This document shows positions 27,846 to 37,376 of a DNA stretch of 64,000 nucleotides, piece by piece. Under the pieces are notes generated by a model. That model saw only the letters and a program-made list of their open reading frames with translations, did not search any database and was not told the origin of the DNA. Numbering within the stretch: the stretch's first letter is position 1; every line of letters begins with the position of its first letter. The DNA comes from Halopiger djelfimassiliensis (GTDB lineage: Archaea > Halobacteriota > Halobacteria > Halobacteriales > Natrialbaceae), in NCBI RefSeq assembly GCF_000455365.1, contig NZ_HG315684.1, positions 321,789 to 385,788 of the forward strand, written 5' to 3'. The translations under genes and the position numbers were made by a program.

Positions 27846-28098
27846 GCCCATTCGAACGGGCGTCCCGACCTTGCTTAAATCCTGTTAGATTCCACTCGCG
27901 GCGGGAATCCATCGACGACTATCGACTCCAGAGAATCCGAAGTCGGCCATCGTTTCGCTCCCGTCCGCTTTCGCGTGAGATCCCGGCTACCGGTTCGACA
28001 TCGCCGCCCTCGTGTCGAAAACGGCGGCATTCGTCCCCGCGACCCAGCATTGAAACGTCTCCCGGCCAATCCCTTTCTAGGGGGGTTGCCGAATCGAC

Positions 28099-28971
28099 GT
28101 GACGAACCCGACCGCGACACACCGGCCACGACGGTGGCTGTCGTCTGTCACCGGCGCGCTCAGGTTTCTCGTCCATAGCAACCTCTTTATCTCGCTGGCG
28201 ACGGTGAGCGTCGTCGTCACGACGGTCGTCCTGGCGGGACTGCCACTCGATCCGCTGCCGTTTTTCATCGTCTTCGCGGTCACGATGTTCGTCTACACCG
28301 TCAACCGGTTTACCGACATCGAGGAGGACGAGCGAAACGTTCCACGGCGGGCGGCGTTTACGCGGCGGTACGGCCGACTCTGGCTGGCGGCCGGCGTCGT
28401 CCTGTATCTCGGTTCGATCGCGCTCGCGGTCGCACTCGGCGTCCCGGGAGCCGGGTATCTGGTACTGCCGCTGGTCGTCGCCCTTCTGTACTCGACGGGC
28501 GGTCTCAAGCGCGTCTTTCTCGTGAAAAACCTCGTCGTCGGGGCCGCGTGGGGGCTGCTTCCGCTTGGCGTCGGCTACTACTACCAGCAGCTTTGGACGA
28601 TAGAGGTGCTGTTTCTGGCCGGCTACGTCACCGCCATGATCACCATCGCCGCGGTGATCTTCGACGTCAAGGATATCGAAGGCGACCGGGAGGAAGGAAT
28701 CGCTACGGTCCCGAACACGCTCGGTCTGCGGTGGACGCGGCTCCTCTCGCAGGCGGCGAACGTCGTCGTCGCCGCGGCCGTCGTCGCGCTCGTCCGGACC
28801 GGCGTCGTCTCTGTCGACTTCCTCGTCGTGCTCGCGATGAACGGATACGTCGGCGCTTACATCCCCTTCGCGACACCCGACCGCGGCCCGCTGTTCTACG
28901 GGTTCATCGTCGACGGGGAACACGTCTTTCTCGCCGCGCTCGTGGTCGCACTCGAGGTCGCGGTCTGGTAA
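28099..28971 (+). CDS. UbiA-family prenyltransferase
   Basis: This 290-aa integral membrane protein has about eight to nine helices and the two Asp-rich motifs of UbiA enzymes: 'VNRFTDIEEDERN' (first, magnesium/diphosphate) and 'FDVKDIEGDREEG' (second). Family members attach isoprenyl chains to aromatic or polar acceptors such as quinone or lipid precursors. The acceptor is not predictable. The start is GTG 28099 ('VTNPTATHRPRRW'). Confidence 0.85.
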   Translation: MTNPTATHRPRRWLSSVTGALRFLVHSNLFISLATVSVVVTTVVLAGLPLDPLPFFIVFAVTMFVYTVNRFTDIEEDERNVPRRAAFTRRYGRLWLAAGVVLYLGSIALAVALGVPGAGYLVLPLVVALLYSTGGLKRVFLVKNLVVGAAWGLLPLGVGYYYQQLWTIEVLFLAGYVTAMITIAAVIFDVKDIEGDREEGIATVPNTLGLRWTRLLSQAANVVVAAAVVALVRTGVVSVDFLVVLAMNGYVGAYIPFATPDRGPLFYGFIVDGEHVFLAALVVALEVAVW

Positions 28972-29026
28972 CCGAGCGGCGATCGGCCCCGCGGACGGCC
29001 CACGGAAGCCGGCCGCCGCCGGCAGG

Positions 29027-29860
29027 TTAGGGCAATCGTTTGACGGTCTCGAAAAGCCGGTCCCGAACAGCCGTCGGGACGAGGCTGCCAAGCCACAGCT
29101 GGTACTTCCACGGCCCGACGACATAGCGCGCGTCAGGGTTTTTCGCGTGAACTGCGTCGACGATGACGTCCGCGACCCGCTCGGGCTGGATGTAGCCGAC
29201 CGCCTTGTCGAGGAACCGTCGATCGTACCGGTCCTCGTCGAAGAGCCGGTAGAACCAGTCGTAGGCACCCGTCTCCTCGAGTCGGTCCGTCTCGGCGAGT
29301 GCCCGGTTCCCGAAGTTCGTCTCGACGGGACCGGGTTCGATCAGGACGACGTCGATGCCGTGGTCCGACACCTCCACGCGCAACGCGTCGCTCAGCCCCT
29401 CGATGGCCCACTTCGACGCCGTGTACGCGCCCTGTCCGGGAAAGAACGTCCGGCCGTAGACGCTCGAGATGTTGACGATCCGGCCGTGTCCCTGGCGGCG
29501 CATGATCGGCAACGCCGCCCTGATGAGTCGGTGTTGGCCGAAGGTGTTGACGTCGAACTGCCGTTCGACGGCCTCAGTCGGAACCTCCTCTACGGGGCCG
29601 ATCTGTCCGTACCCGGCGTTGTTGACCAGACAGTCGAGCCGCCCGGTCTCGTCGTCGATTCGCTCGACGACAGTGTCGACCTGCTCGGCGTCGGTGACGT
29701 CGAGCGTGGCGGTTTCACAGCCCAGTTCGGCGAGTGCCTCGAGATCGTCGCGATCCGGGTCGGTTGCGTACACCGTCCAACCGCGCTCGTCGAACGCGCG
29801 GGCGGTTTCGGTTCCGATACCCGAAGCACAGCCCGTGATCAGGACCGTCGGCGAACGCAT
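29027..29860 (-). CDS. short-chain dehydrogenase/reductase (SDR)
   Basis: This 277-aa classical-type SDR has the cofactor motif 'VLITGCASGIGTETARAF' (TGxxxGIG), the NNAG motif 'CLVNNAGYGQIG' and the catalytic set Ser in 'IVNISSVYG', Tyr and Lys in 'AYTASKWAIEGL' (YxxxK). 'ATDPDRDDL' after beta2 suggests NAD or NADP use, not resolved here. The substrate is unknown. ATG 29860 is preferred over GTG 29866. Confidence 0.87.
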   Translation of the reverse strand: MRSPTVLITGCASGIGTETARAFDERGWTVYATDPDRDDLEALAELGCETATLDVTDAEQVDTVVERIDDETGRLDCLVNNAGYGQIGPVEEVPTEAVERQFDVNTFGQHRLIRAALPIMRRQGHGRIVNISSVYGRTFFPGQGAYTASKWAIEGLSDALRVEVSDHGIDVVLIEPGPVETNFGNRALAETDRLEETGAYDWFYRLFDEDRYDRRFLDKAVGYIQPERVADVIVDAVHAKNPDARYVVGPWKYQLWLGSLVPTAVRDRLFETVKRLP

Positions 29861-29951
29861 AGCCACAGTTCACGCGTCAACTGGATAATCCTTCGACGCG
29901 CAACTGTCGGCACTCGAGCGGCTCCGGGTGCCGAAACGCGACCGTTCCCGA

Positions 29952-30179
29952 TCAGTCCCGGTCGGTCTCGCTCCAGTCACAGTCCTGGCACTTCCGGCCC
30001 GTCACGAACTCGGTGACCGACGGCATGTAGCCGACTTCAAGAACGTTGCCCCCGCAGTCGGGACACTCCCTGTCGGCTTCCTCGATCGATTCGGCTTCCA
30101 TCACCGATTCGCCCTCGATCAGTTCCGCGAGCGCTTCGGCCGTAACCATTCGCCCCTGAACGACGCGATTCTCGCTCAC
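29952..30179 (-). CDS. DUF5795-like small zinc protein
   Basis: This 75-aa protein has a short N-terminal helical part ('RMVTAEALAELIEGES') and a zinc ribbon with 'CPDCGGNVLEVGY' and 'GRKCQDCDWSETD', two CxxC pairs. GTG at 30179 gives 'VSENRVVQGRMVTAEAL', the usual beginning of this haloarchaeal family. Function unknown. Confidence 0.72.
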   Translation of the reverse strand: MSENRVVQGRMVTAEALAELIEGESVMEAESIEEADRECPDCGGNVLEVGYMPSVTEFVTGRKCQDCDWSETDRD

Positions 30180-30335
30180 ACTCGAGCTACCGGGCGCGAC
30201 CCCCTAAGCGTTTTCAGTGCTCCCTCGGTGAGCTGGCCGTGACGGCCGGCTCCGACTCCGGGGAACCGGTTCAGGAGTAAGCGGCCTGTAGCTGCGGGCA
30301 CAACGGTATAGGGGACGACGCGCCAACGCCGGTGT

Positions 30336-30653
30336 ATGGAGACACGATGGGTGACCGTCGACGGTGTGCACCTGCAACTGCCCGAAGACTGCACCGTCGA
30401 ACGGCTTCGAGACGCCCTCCACAAACCGTCGGACGCGGTCCTGATTGCGGTGACGGGCGACCTCGTCTCCGTCGTTCACGAGGACGAGCGACCGCTCTCC
30501 GAGATGGTCGCGGGCTGTGCGGACACCTACTACTTCAGGCGGGACGACGAACCGGACCGAAACGAAATTCTGGCGGCCGCCGAGATCGAGGCGGCGCTTG
30601 CGGATCCAACGACCGACGAGACCACCTTCCAGCGGCCGGGGATCGATCACTGA
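30336..30653 (+). CDS. conserved haloarchaeal hypothetical protein
   Basis: This 105-aa acidic soluble protein begins 'METRWVTVDGVHLQLPEDCT' and has a small alpha/beta look ('AVLIAVTGDLVSVVHEDE'). No enzyme motif or membrane segment is visible. The first part could adopt a ubiquitin-like or ThiS-like fold, but that is only an impression. Confidence 0.6.
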   Translation: METRWVTVDGVHLQLPEDCTVERLRDALHKPSDAVLIAVTGDLVSVVHEDERPLSEMVAGCADTYYFRRDDEPDRNEILAAAEIEAALADPTTDETTFQRPGIDH

Positions 30654-30910
30654 TACGACGCCTCCGCCGGTCCACTGGAGATCACGGACGTCGTCGACGA
30701 TCCGTCGGTGGGCCGATACCGGTTCGAGCCTCCCGCTCGAACGACGCGGCCGAATCGGCGGGAAAGAACGTATTACCGACCGACAAATCCGCCTTGTTCC
30801 ATCGCCGATCGGACAAGTCGAGGTTAGCGGAGCAACGATGGCGGCGGTTTATGACCGGACGGGGAGACGCCGAGACGTGGCGTTCCGACCGCTGTCAGTA
30901 GGGGTACACA

Positions 30911-32782
30911 ATGCGCGACAGTGAACGTATTCCGGTATCGAGACGCATCGTTTTGCAATCGGCTGCGGCGACGTCCATCGCGGGGCTGGGCGCGACTGCG
31001 ACGGCACAGGAGGACGAACCGGACGCGGATATCGAGCTCGGCGGACGGGTGAGCAACTGGGTCGGGGTCGCGCCCGACGAGATCGCGGACGAACGGAACC
31101 CGACCCTCGAGTTGGTCGCGGGCGAGGAGTACACGCTCGTCTGGGAGAATCTGGACGGGGCACCACACAACTTCGTCATCGTCGACGAGAACGACGAGCG
31201 ATTCGTCGAGAGCGAGATCGTCTCCACCTCGGGGGAGACACAGACCGTCGAGTTCACCGCCGAGGAGGGAATGGTCGAATACTTCTGTGGGCCGCATCGC
31301 TCCTCGATGAACGGCGAGATCGAACTCGTCGCCGAGGGCGACGGGGACGAGACACAGACAGACCTCGTCGGCGAGGGACCGACCGTCGGCCTCGAGACCG
31401 TCGCCGAAGGATTGACCGCGCCCGTCGAGTTCAAGATCGCCGACGAGGAGCGCGACCGGCGCTTTATCGTCGATCAGACGGGCGGGATATACGTCCACGG
31501 CGAAGACGGCCTCGAGGAGGAACCGTTTCTCGACGTCTCGGACCGCCTCGTCGACCTTCGGGAGGAGTTCGACGAACGTGGATTGCTCGGCCTCGCGTTC
31601 CATCCCGACTTCGCGGAGAACGGGCGGTTCTTCGTCCGCTACAGCGCGCCGCCGCGGGAGGGAACGCCAGAGGAGTACGATCACACGTTCGTCCTCGCGG
31701 AATTCCAGGCGACGGACGACGGCGAGGCCGCCGACCCGGACTCCGAGCGGACGATCCTCGAGGTTCCGGAGCCACAGTTCAACCACAATGCCGGGCCGAT
31801 CGCGTTCGGGCCGGACGGCTACCTCTACGTCGCCACCGGCGACGGCGGCGGCGCAAACGACGTGGGCGACGGCCACGTCGAGGACTGGTACGACGAAAAC
31901 GAGGGCGGGAACGGACAGGATACCGAGGAGAACCTGCTGGGCGGCATGCTCCGGCTCGACGTCGATACCGAGTCGGACGACCGCGCCTACGGCGTTCCGG
32001 ACGATAACCCCCTCGTCGACGAGGAGGATCACCTCGACGAATACTACGCGTGGGGGATGCGCAACCCGTGGGGGATGAGCTTCACCGAAGCGGGCGCGCT
32101 TCTGGCGTCCGATGTCGGACAGGAACTGTTCGAGAGCGTCAACCACGTCGAACAGGGCGGAAACTACGCCTGGAACGTCAAGGAAGGGACCCACTGTTTC
32201 AGCACGGACTCCCCGACGGAGCCGCCAGAGGAGTGTCCGCAGGAGACCCCCGACTCGGTTCGCGGCGGCGAACCGCTGTTGGACCCGGTGATCGAGTATC
32301 CGCAGGAGATCGATCGCGAGCCGTTCGGGACGGCCGTGGTCGGGGGCTACGTGTACGAGAGCGACGAGATCGGCGACCTCACGGGAACGTACGTCTTCGG
32401 GGACTGGAGCCGGAACGGCGACGGGCCCGGACGGTTGCTCCTCGCGCGCCCGCCGACGGAGTGGATGGACGAGAACGCTGCGATCGAAGCCGAGGACGAC
32501 GCGGAGGAAGACGACTTCTTCATCGACCCGCCGGAGGAAGACGACGAAGCTCCGCAGCCCGACGACGGGCTGTGGCCGATCGAGGAACTGACCGTCGAAG
32601 CCGTCGGCGAGGACGACGACACCGACGACATCGTCCGGGACGGCGACCTCAACCGGCTCGTATACGGATTCGGCCGGGACGCCGACGGCGAACTCTACGT
32701 TCTCACCTCGACGACGCCGTCCGTCACCGACGGCGACGGATCCGTCCACCGGATCGTCCCGCAGGAGCGGTACGAACACTGA
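30911..32782 (+). CDS. exported cupredoxin-fused glucose/sorbosone dehydrogenase (PQQ-type)
   Basis: This 623-aa protein has a Tat-like signal ('VSRRIVLQSAAATSIAGLG'), then a plastocyanin-like domain at about 40-140. Copper ligands are visible as His in 'GAPHNFVIVDE' and Cys-His-Met in 'YFCGPHRSSMNGE'. A GSDH beta-propeller (about 155-620) follows, with 'ERGLLGLAFHPDFAENGRFF', 'GPDGYLYVATGDGGGANDV', 'GMRNPWGMSF' and 'QGGNYAWNVKEG'. Such soluble quinoproteins oxidise sugars using PQQ, and the fused copper domain probably accepts the electrons. The ATG at 30911 places the RR motif normally. A PQQ-type dehydrogenase lies convergently downstream. Confidence 0.9.
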   Translation: MRDSERIPVSRRIVLQSAAATSIAGLGATATAQEDEPDADIELGGRVSNWVGVAPDEIADERNPTLELVAGEEYTLVWENLDGAPHNFVIVDENDERFVESEIVSTSGETQTVEFTAEEGMVEYFCGPHRSSMNGEIELVAEGDGDETQTDLVGEGPTVGLETVAEGLTAPVEFKIADEERDRRFIVDQTGGIYVHGEDGLEEEPFLDVSDRLVDLREEFDERGLLGLAFHPDFAENGRFFVRYSAPPREGTPEEYDHTFVLAEFQATDDGEAADPDSERTILEVPEPQFNHNAGPIAFGPDGYLYVATGDGGGANDVGDGHVEDWYDENEGGNGQDTEENLLGGMLRLDVDTESDDRAYGVPDDNPLVDEEDHLDEYYAWGMRNPWGMSFTEAGALLASDVGQELFESVNHVEQGGNYAWNVKEGTHCFSTDSPTEPPEECPQETPDSVRGGEPLLDPVIEYPQEIDREPFGTAVVGGYVYESDEIGDLTGTYVFGDWSRNGDGPGRLLLARPPTEWMDENAAIEAEDDAEEDDFFIDPPEEDDEAPQPDDGLWPIEELTVEAVGEDDDTDDIVRDGDLNRLVYGFGRDADGELYVLTSTTPSVTDGDGSVHRIVPQERYEH

Positions 32783-32824
32783 TCGCCCCGGGGCGACCGA
32801 CGCTTCGAAAAACGGGGAACGCCG

Positions 32825-34780
32825 TCAGATCTCGAGCGAGTAGACGGCGAGCGTGGTTCCCAGTTCGACGTCGGTGTGGTGGCCGCCGCCGGCCGGCATC
32901 GCGATGTACTGTTTCTCTTCGTGGGGATCGACCCAGGTAATCGGCGCGCCGTCGACCCCGTGGTCGGCCACCTCGTACTCGGCGAGTCGGTCGCCCGTCT
33001 CGACGTCGTAGGCGACCATCAGGCCGTTTGGCGTCCCCGCAAAGACGAGTCCGGTCGGCGTCGTGAACGACCCGCCACGGGGAGCGTAGTTGGTCCAGTC
33101 GTACCACTCCTGCCACTTCACGTCGCCGGAGTAGGGATCGATGCCGGCGATCACGCCGGTCGCGCCGTTCCACTCCCGGGGGTAGTTGGGTCGTCCCTCG
33201 CCGACGACGGGTCCCTCGTCCTCGTCTTCGTCCGCCGCGCCCTCCGTGTCTCCGTCCCGTGCCTCCTCGACGTCTTCGCCCTCCGGTTCTTCTCCCTCGT
33301 CGACCTCCGCCTCGAGGTGGGGGTCTTCCTCCTCGGCGACCTCCTCGGCGTCGAGGGTCGGATCGTCCGGCTCCTCGGCCTCCTCGGGCGGTTCGGCGGT
33401 GGCGATGTCCATCCCCATGTACCGTTCGCCGGCCTCGTATTCGGTTTCGTACCACGACAGCGCCATCGGCGTGTTGGTCCCTTTCACGACCATCGTCCGC
33501 GTGTTGGGGTCGTACGAACTGGGTTGTGGATTGGTTCCGCCGGAGAGGTGTGGCATCATCCACGGGGCGTTCTCGAGGTCCTCGTACGGCGGCAGCGTGA
33601 ACGTGTTCACGTGCTGGACGTACTCCTCGCTGCGCTGGTGGAGCTGTCCGGTCTCCATGTTGACCGTAAAGACCCAGCCGGTCTTGGAGGGCCACGCGGC
33701 GAACTTCGTCGGCTCGCCGTCGTGTTCCTCTTCGAAGACCAGCGGCGGCGGCGAGGAGTCGTAATCCCACCAGTCGTGGGGGATGTCCTGATAGTGCCAC
33801 TCGTACTCGCCCGTCTCGATGTCGATCCCGACCTTACCGCACGTGAAGGGGTTGAACCCGGGGCGAACGGTGCCGTACCACGGGCCGGGGTTGGCACACG
33901 GGACGACGACCGTTCCCTCCTCGGGTTCGATCGCGCCCGACGGCCACGCGGTGCCGCCGCCGTGTCGCCAGGATTCGCCGACCCACTCGTGGGTGGGCGT
34001 CATGTTGAACCGCCACTGGGGGTTGCCCTCGAGATCGATCGCGTCGAAGAAGCCACTGACGCCGAACTCGCCGCCGAAGCTGCCTTTCATCAGCGTTCCG
34101 TCGTAGATCAGCGGCGGGAACGAGGAGGTCGACCCCCGCTCGCGTTCCCACTGGAGTTCCTCGTGCATGAGGTCGTCGGCGACTTCGCCGCGATAGGCCG
34201 CGGCCCCGTTGAAGTACCACTCCTCCTCGCCGGTGTAGCGATCGATCGCGATGACGCCCAGATCGAGCGTGCTCTTGTAGACGGTATCGCCGAGGACGGC
34301 CGGACCACGCTCGGCCGGCGGCGCGTCCTCCGAGTAGCCGACGGCCGGTTCGTAGAAGTGTTCCCAGAGCTTCTCGCCGGTCCGTGCGTTCAGCGCGTAG
34401 AGCTGGTCGGCACCGACCGTCGTGTACATGATCGGCGGATCGCCGTGGACGACCAGTGGCGACCCCTGAAACTCGTGGCTCGGGTTCTCCTCGAGGACCT
34501 GCGGCGGAGCCAGATCGATCCGCCACTCGAGTTCGATCTCCTCGAGGGTCTCGGGTGTGATGTGTTCGGCCGTGGTGTAGCGCTGGTTCTCGTAGGCACC
34601 GCCGAAAAGCAGCCAGTTGGTCTCCTCCTCTTTCGTCTGCCGGAGGTCCTCCTCCGTGACGTCGACTTCCGGAATCGCGTCGGTATTGCCCTGTGCGACG
34701 TGGGATTCGCCCGGTTTTTCGTGCCACGGTGCGTCGTCCGGGAGAGCGATGTGCTCCGTTTCGGGGGTTTCGTAGGTCAT
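32825..34780 (-). CDS. PQQ-type quinoprotein dehydrogenase (eight-bladed propeller)
   Basis: This 651-aa protein has the tryptophan-docking propeller repeats of quinoprotein alcohol/glucose dehydrogenases ('LYALNARTGEKLWEH', 'VIAIDRYTGEEEWYF', 'VGIDIETGEYEWHYQ') and the family motif 'DIPHDWWDYDSSPPPL' near the cofactor. It begins 'MTYETPETEHIALPDD' with no signal peptide, unusual because the enzymes normally work outside the membrane. An acidic insert of about 80 residues (near 470-545) interrupts the last third. It shares a TAATG junction (1-bp overlap) with the upstream gene for a Tat-signal protein, its likely partner subunit. Substrate unknown. Confidence 0.88.
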   Translation of the reverse strand: MTYETPETEHIALPDDAPWHEKPGESHVAQGNTDAIPEVDVTEEDLRQTKEEETNWLLFGGAYENQRYTTAEHITPETLEEIELEWRIDLAPPQVLEENPSHEFQGSPLVVHGDPPIMYTTVGADQLYALNARTGEKLWEHFYEPAVGYSEDAPPAERGPAVLGDTVYKSTLDLGVIAIDRYTGEEEWYFNGAAAYRGEVADDLMHEELQWERERGSTSSFPPLIYDGTLMKGSFGGEFGVSGFFDAIDLEGNPQWRFNMTPTHEWVGESWRHGGGTAWPSGAIEPEEGTVVVPCANPGPWYGTVRPGFNPFTCGKVGIDIETGEYEWHYQDIPHDWWDYDSSPPPLVFEEEHDGEPTKFAAWPSKTGWVFTVNMETGQLHQRSEEYVQHVNTFTLPPYEDLENAPWMMPHLSGGTNPQPSSYDPNTRTMVVKGTNTPMALSWYETEYEAGERYMGMDIATAEPPEEAEEPDDPTLDAEEVAEEEDPHLEAEVDEGEEPEGEDVEEARDGDTEGAADEDEDEGPVVGEGRPNYPREWNGATGVIAGIDPYSGDVKWQEWYDWTNYAPRGGSFTTPTGLVFAGTPNGLMVAYDVETGDRLAEYEVADHGVDGAPITWVDPHEEKQYIAMPAGGGHHTDVELGTTLAVYSLEI

Positions 34781-35715
34781 TAGCGGCTCACCTCCAGGGG
34801 AGCGCGCATGTCGTCGGTAATTTGGATCACGTCGTTGCGGAGGAACTCCTGTCCGATGATCATGATCGCGGTGCTGCCGCTCGTCAGCGCCGAGAGGTGC
34901 TCGTCGGTGATCTCACTGGTCGCGAGATCGTGTGCGGCCGAGCCCAGCAGGTAGTAGCCGCCGAGCATCGACTTGACGTCCCAGAGTCCGTTATCGATCA
35001 TCTCCTCGGTGAGCAACACGTCGTTTTGCCAGAGGAAGTGATCGAGCCCGTCGATCCACAGGAGCGCCCCCTCCGCCGCGCGCTGGTGCAACGGCGCGAC
35101 GTACTCGTGGACGACGCCGTCGTCGACGGCGTCCGCCGGCGGATAGTCCGGCGTCGCCATCCACCACGACAGTTGCTCGCGTACGTTGACGATGTTGACG
35201 ACGAGCGCCGTCTGCTCCTGTTCCGCAAAGCCGACCTCCGAGAGCGTCGCCGGAAGCGAGTCGATGTGCAGGAGCTGTCGCGTCGTCTCCTCGATGTGTT
35301 CCGGCGTAAACGCCGGCAGGTTCTCCTCCGCGCTCGCGAAGAAGCCGACCTCGGACAGGTGGTCGTTGATCGTCCAGGCGGGGCCGGTCAGCGATTGGTA
35401 CGCGCTGGCCCCCGCGTCCGGGACGCCCATCGCGGCGATCTCGGGCAAGCGGTCGAAGGATTCGGTCAGTGCCGTAAGCTCTTCGCTCAACAGCGTGGCG
35501 TCGAGCGTGCCTGTAAGCCCGTCCTGCACCGCTTTCCCCATCTCCGCCAGTCCGCCCGCGGCACCGCTCGAGACTTCGCTTCGGAGGTCACGGAGCGTCG
35601 CACCGGCAACGCCGCCACCCACGATGATCCCGAGTGCCTTCAGAAACTCCCGTCGATCCTGGTCGCTTACTTCACCGTAGCTATACCTGCGCTCTGGATT
35701 GGTACCGTATGCCAT
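34780..35715 (-). CDS. Tat-signal partner protein of the quinoprotein dehydrogenase
   Basis: This 311-aa protein has a Tat signal ('DQDRREFLKALGIIVGGGVA', near residue 20) followed by a largely helical domain with no family I can name. It contains 'WTINDHLSEVGFFASAEENL' and 'EGALLWIDGLDHFLWQNDVL'. No redox Cys or heme motif is visible. Translational coupling (TAATG) with the dehydrogenase suggests a small subunit that may carry the folded large subunit through the Tat pore. ATG 35715 is chosen over an upstream ATG that adds four residues. Confidence 0.75.
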   Translation of the reverse strand: MAYGTNPERRYSYGEVSDQDRREFLKALGIIVGGGVAGATLRDLRSEVSSGAAGGLAEMGKAVQDGLTGTLDATLLSEELTALTESFDRLPEIAAMGVPDAGASAYQSLTGPAWTINDHLSEVGFFASAEENLPAFTPEHIEETTRQLLHIDSLPATLSEVGFAEQEQTALVVNIVNVREQLSWWMATPDYPPADAVDDGVVHEYVAPLHQRAAEGALLWIDGLDHFLWQNDVLLTEEMIDNGLWDVKSMLGGYYLLGSAAHDLATSEITDEHLSALTSGSTAIMIIGQEFLRNDVIQITDDMRAPLEVSR

Positions 35716-36119
35716 GGCACATAACAACAGACAATATCTCGTTCATTAGTCGTTGTCACGGTTTCGCCGGTTGTCATCTGTTTATTCGTAGCTGGATATC
35801 AAAATACTTGTTCAGTATTGGGCGGAAATGATTTAGGAATCGACAACGACGCATTGGTCGGAGCCGATCCGAAACGCCGTGGCCGACGCTCGGTTCAGTG
35901 CCGACCCACGAAAGGGGCCGGGGAGCGGGCGTTTCCGCCAAAAACAGCTAATTACTATAGTTCATCACCAATTATGTCGGTGGGTGTTCAAAAGAATCCA
36001 AGAATACCCGAAAAACCTCATACCCACCGGCGAGCCGTGTCCGCCGGTCGTTCGAACGGGACCGAACCCGGCTTGTCGTCGGCCTCGAAACGAGGGGGCG
36101 TTCTCGAGGCGGTCCTCGG
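35716..36119. other. intergenic region, promoter of the dehydrogenase operon
   Basis: About 400 bp. The part next to 35715 is AT-rich and should hold the leftward promoter. The rest has no credible gene, RNA or repeat. Confidence 0.45.
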
Positions 36120-37376
36120 TTAGAGGATGGTCACGATCGTCTCGTAGAGCGACTGAACCGTAAGGAGGCTCCCGACAAGCAGGACGAACCCGGCGGCGAG
36201 AAATCCCACGTTCTCGTACCACTCGACATCGTCGTAGGTGTTGACGGCACCGATGAGCGCGAAGACGGTCACGGGCAGTCCGATCGCACCGTTGACGGCC
36301 GGCATGATGATCGCCATCTCGACGGGACCGAAGCCCGTAGAGACGAGCAACGGAAGGGCAACGATCGCCGAGAGGACGATAAGGGCGATGACCGTCCGTC
36401 TGAACCCGCGATCGCCGAAGACCGTCGGCTGGCCGATCGACTGTGGAATCATGAACCCGGCCCCGAACAGCGTCCCGGTCGCCGACGTAATGCTCGCCAG
36501 AAACGCCGCGAGGACGAACACGATCAGTGCGTATTCGCCGAGAATCGCCGCAAGCGGTTCTCCGGGACCTGTCAGCGTCATCTCGCCTTCCGAGAGGGTA
36601 ACGGCGGAGACGATCATCACGAAACTACCGATAGTGAGCGTCGTGGCGATACCGAAGGCGTTGTCCCGCCTGTACCGCCAGATGTCGGTCCACTCCTTGG
36701 TCGGCTTGATGCTCGACTGGATGAAGAAGTTCGGCCAGTAGACGGTCGTCCCCAGCAGGGCGATGACCGCGGTGAGATAGCCGATCTCGTTTTGGATCGC
36801 CGGTTGCAGTCCGGCGGCGACCGATTGCCACGGCACGTCTAGCCCGACGAGGAGCAACCCGTACGAGCCGAACACGGCGAACACGGCGGCTGCGATCGCC
36901 GCTTCGACGCGATCGTAGACTTTGAGCTGAACGATCGCGACGCCGCCGCCGCCGGCGAGAACGATGCCGACGACCACGTTGTCGAGTCCCGGCAGGAGCC
37001 ACGCCAGCGCCGCTCCCGCGACCGCGTAGTTCGAGACGGCCCACAGCGCCGACAGCAGTGAAATCGACACGACGAGCGTCGTGCCACCGATCGGGAGCGT
37101 ATCGACGAGATACTCCGCGAGTGGCTCGTCAGCGACCGCGAGGCGGGCGCTCATGTCGTGGAGCGCGATATCGATGAGGAACGCGAGCGGGAGGACCCAC
37201 AGGAGCGAGAACGCGAAGTTCGCCCCCGTGTCGGCGAGGATATACACTGATCCCGCGCCGAAGACGTTCGCGGCGAACAGGATACCCAACCCGTATCTGT
37301 AAAGCGCACCGTGGATCGTCTCACCGCCGGGAACCGTTTTGACCAGTTCCGAAGCCGATGCTGGTTTTTCGCTCAT
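36120..37376 (-). CDS. NRAMP-fold transporter with altered metal-site motifs
   Basis: This 418-aa protein has about 11 membrane helices in NRAMP order. TM1 reads 'FGAGSVYILADTGANFAFSL' and continues LLWVL. Aligning with the family consensus puts GAGS where DPGN normally coordinates the metal. TM6 reads 'GTTVYWPNFFIQSS', where the consensus has MPH at the YWP position. Both metal-binding motifs are therefore replaced while the scaffold ('YSLLWVL'-like end, 'HSS'-like end) is kept, so the substrate may not be a transition metal. No partner gene is adjacent. Confidence 0.78.
   Translation of the reverse strand: MSEKPASASELVKTVPGGETIHGALYRYGLGILFAANVFGAGSVYILADTGANFAFSLLWVLPLAFLIDIALHDMSARLAVADEPLAEYLVDTLPIGGTTLVVSISLLSALWAVSNYAVAGAALAWLLPGLDNVVVGIVLAGGGGVAIVQLKVYDRVEAAIAAAVFAVFGSYGLLLVGLDVPWQSVAAGLQPAIQNEIGYLTAVIALLGTTVYWPNFFIQSSIKPTKEWTDIWRYRRDNAFGIATTLTIGSFVMIVSAVTLSEGEMTLTGPGEPLAAILGEYALIVFVLAAFLASITSATGTLFGAGFMIPQSIGQPTVFGDRGFRRTVIALIVLSAIVALPLLVSTGFGPVEMAIIMPAVNGAIGLPVTVFALIGAVNTYDDVEWYENVGFLAAGFVLLVGSLLTVQSLYETIVTIL

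Noticed and set aside
30824-32779. 651-codon minus-strand frame over the first cupredoxin/dehydrogenase
   Set aside because: It is the mirror of a gene with clear copper and propeller motifs; no recognisable protein.
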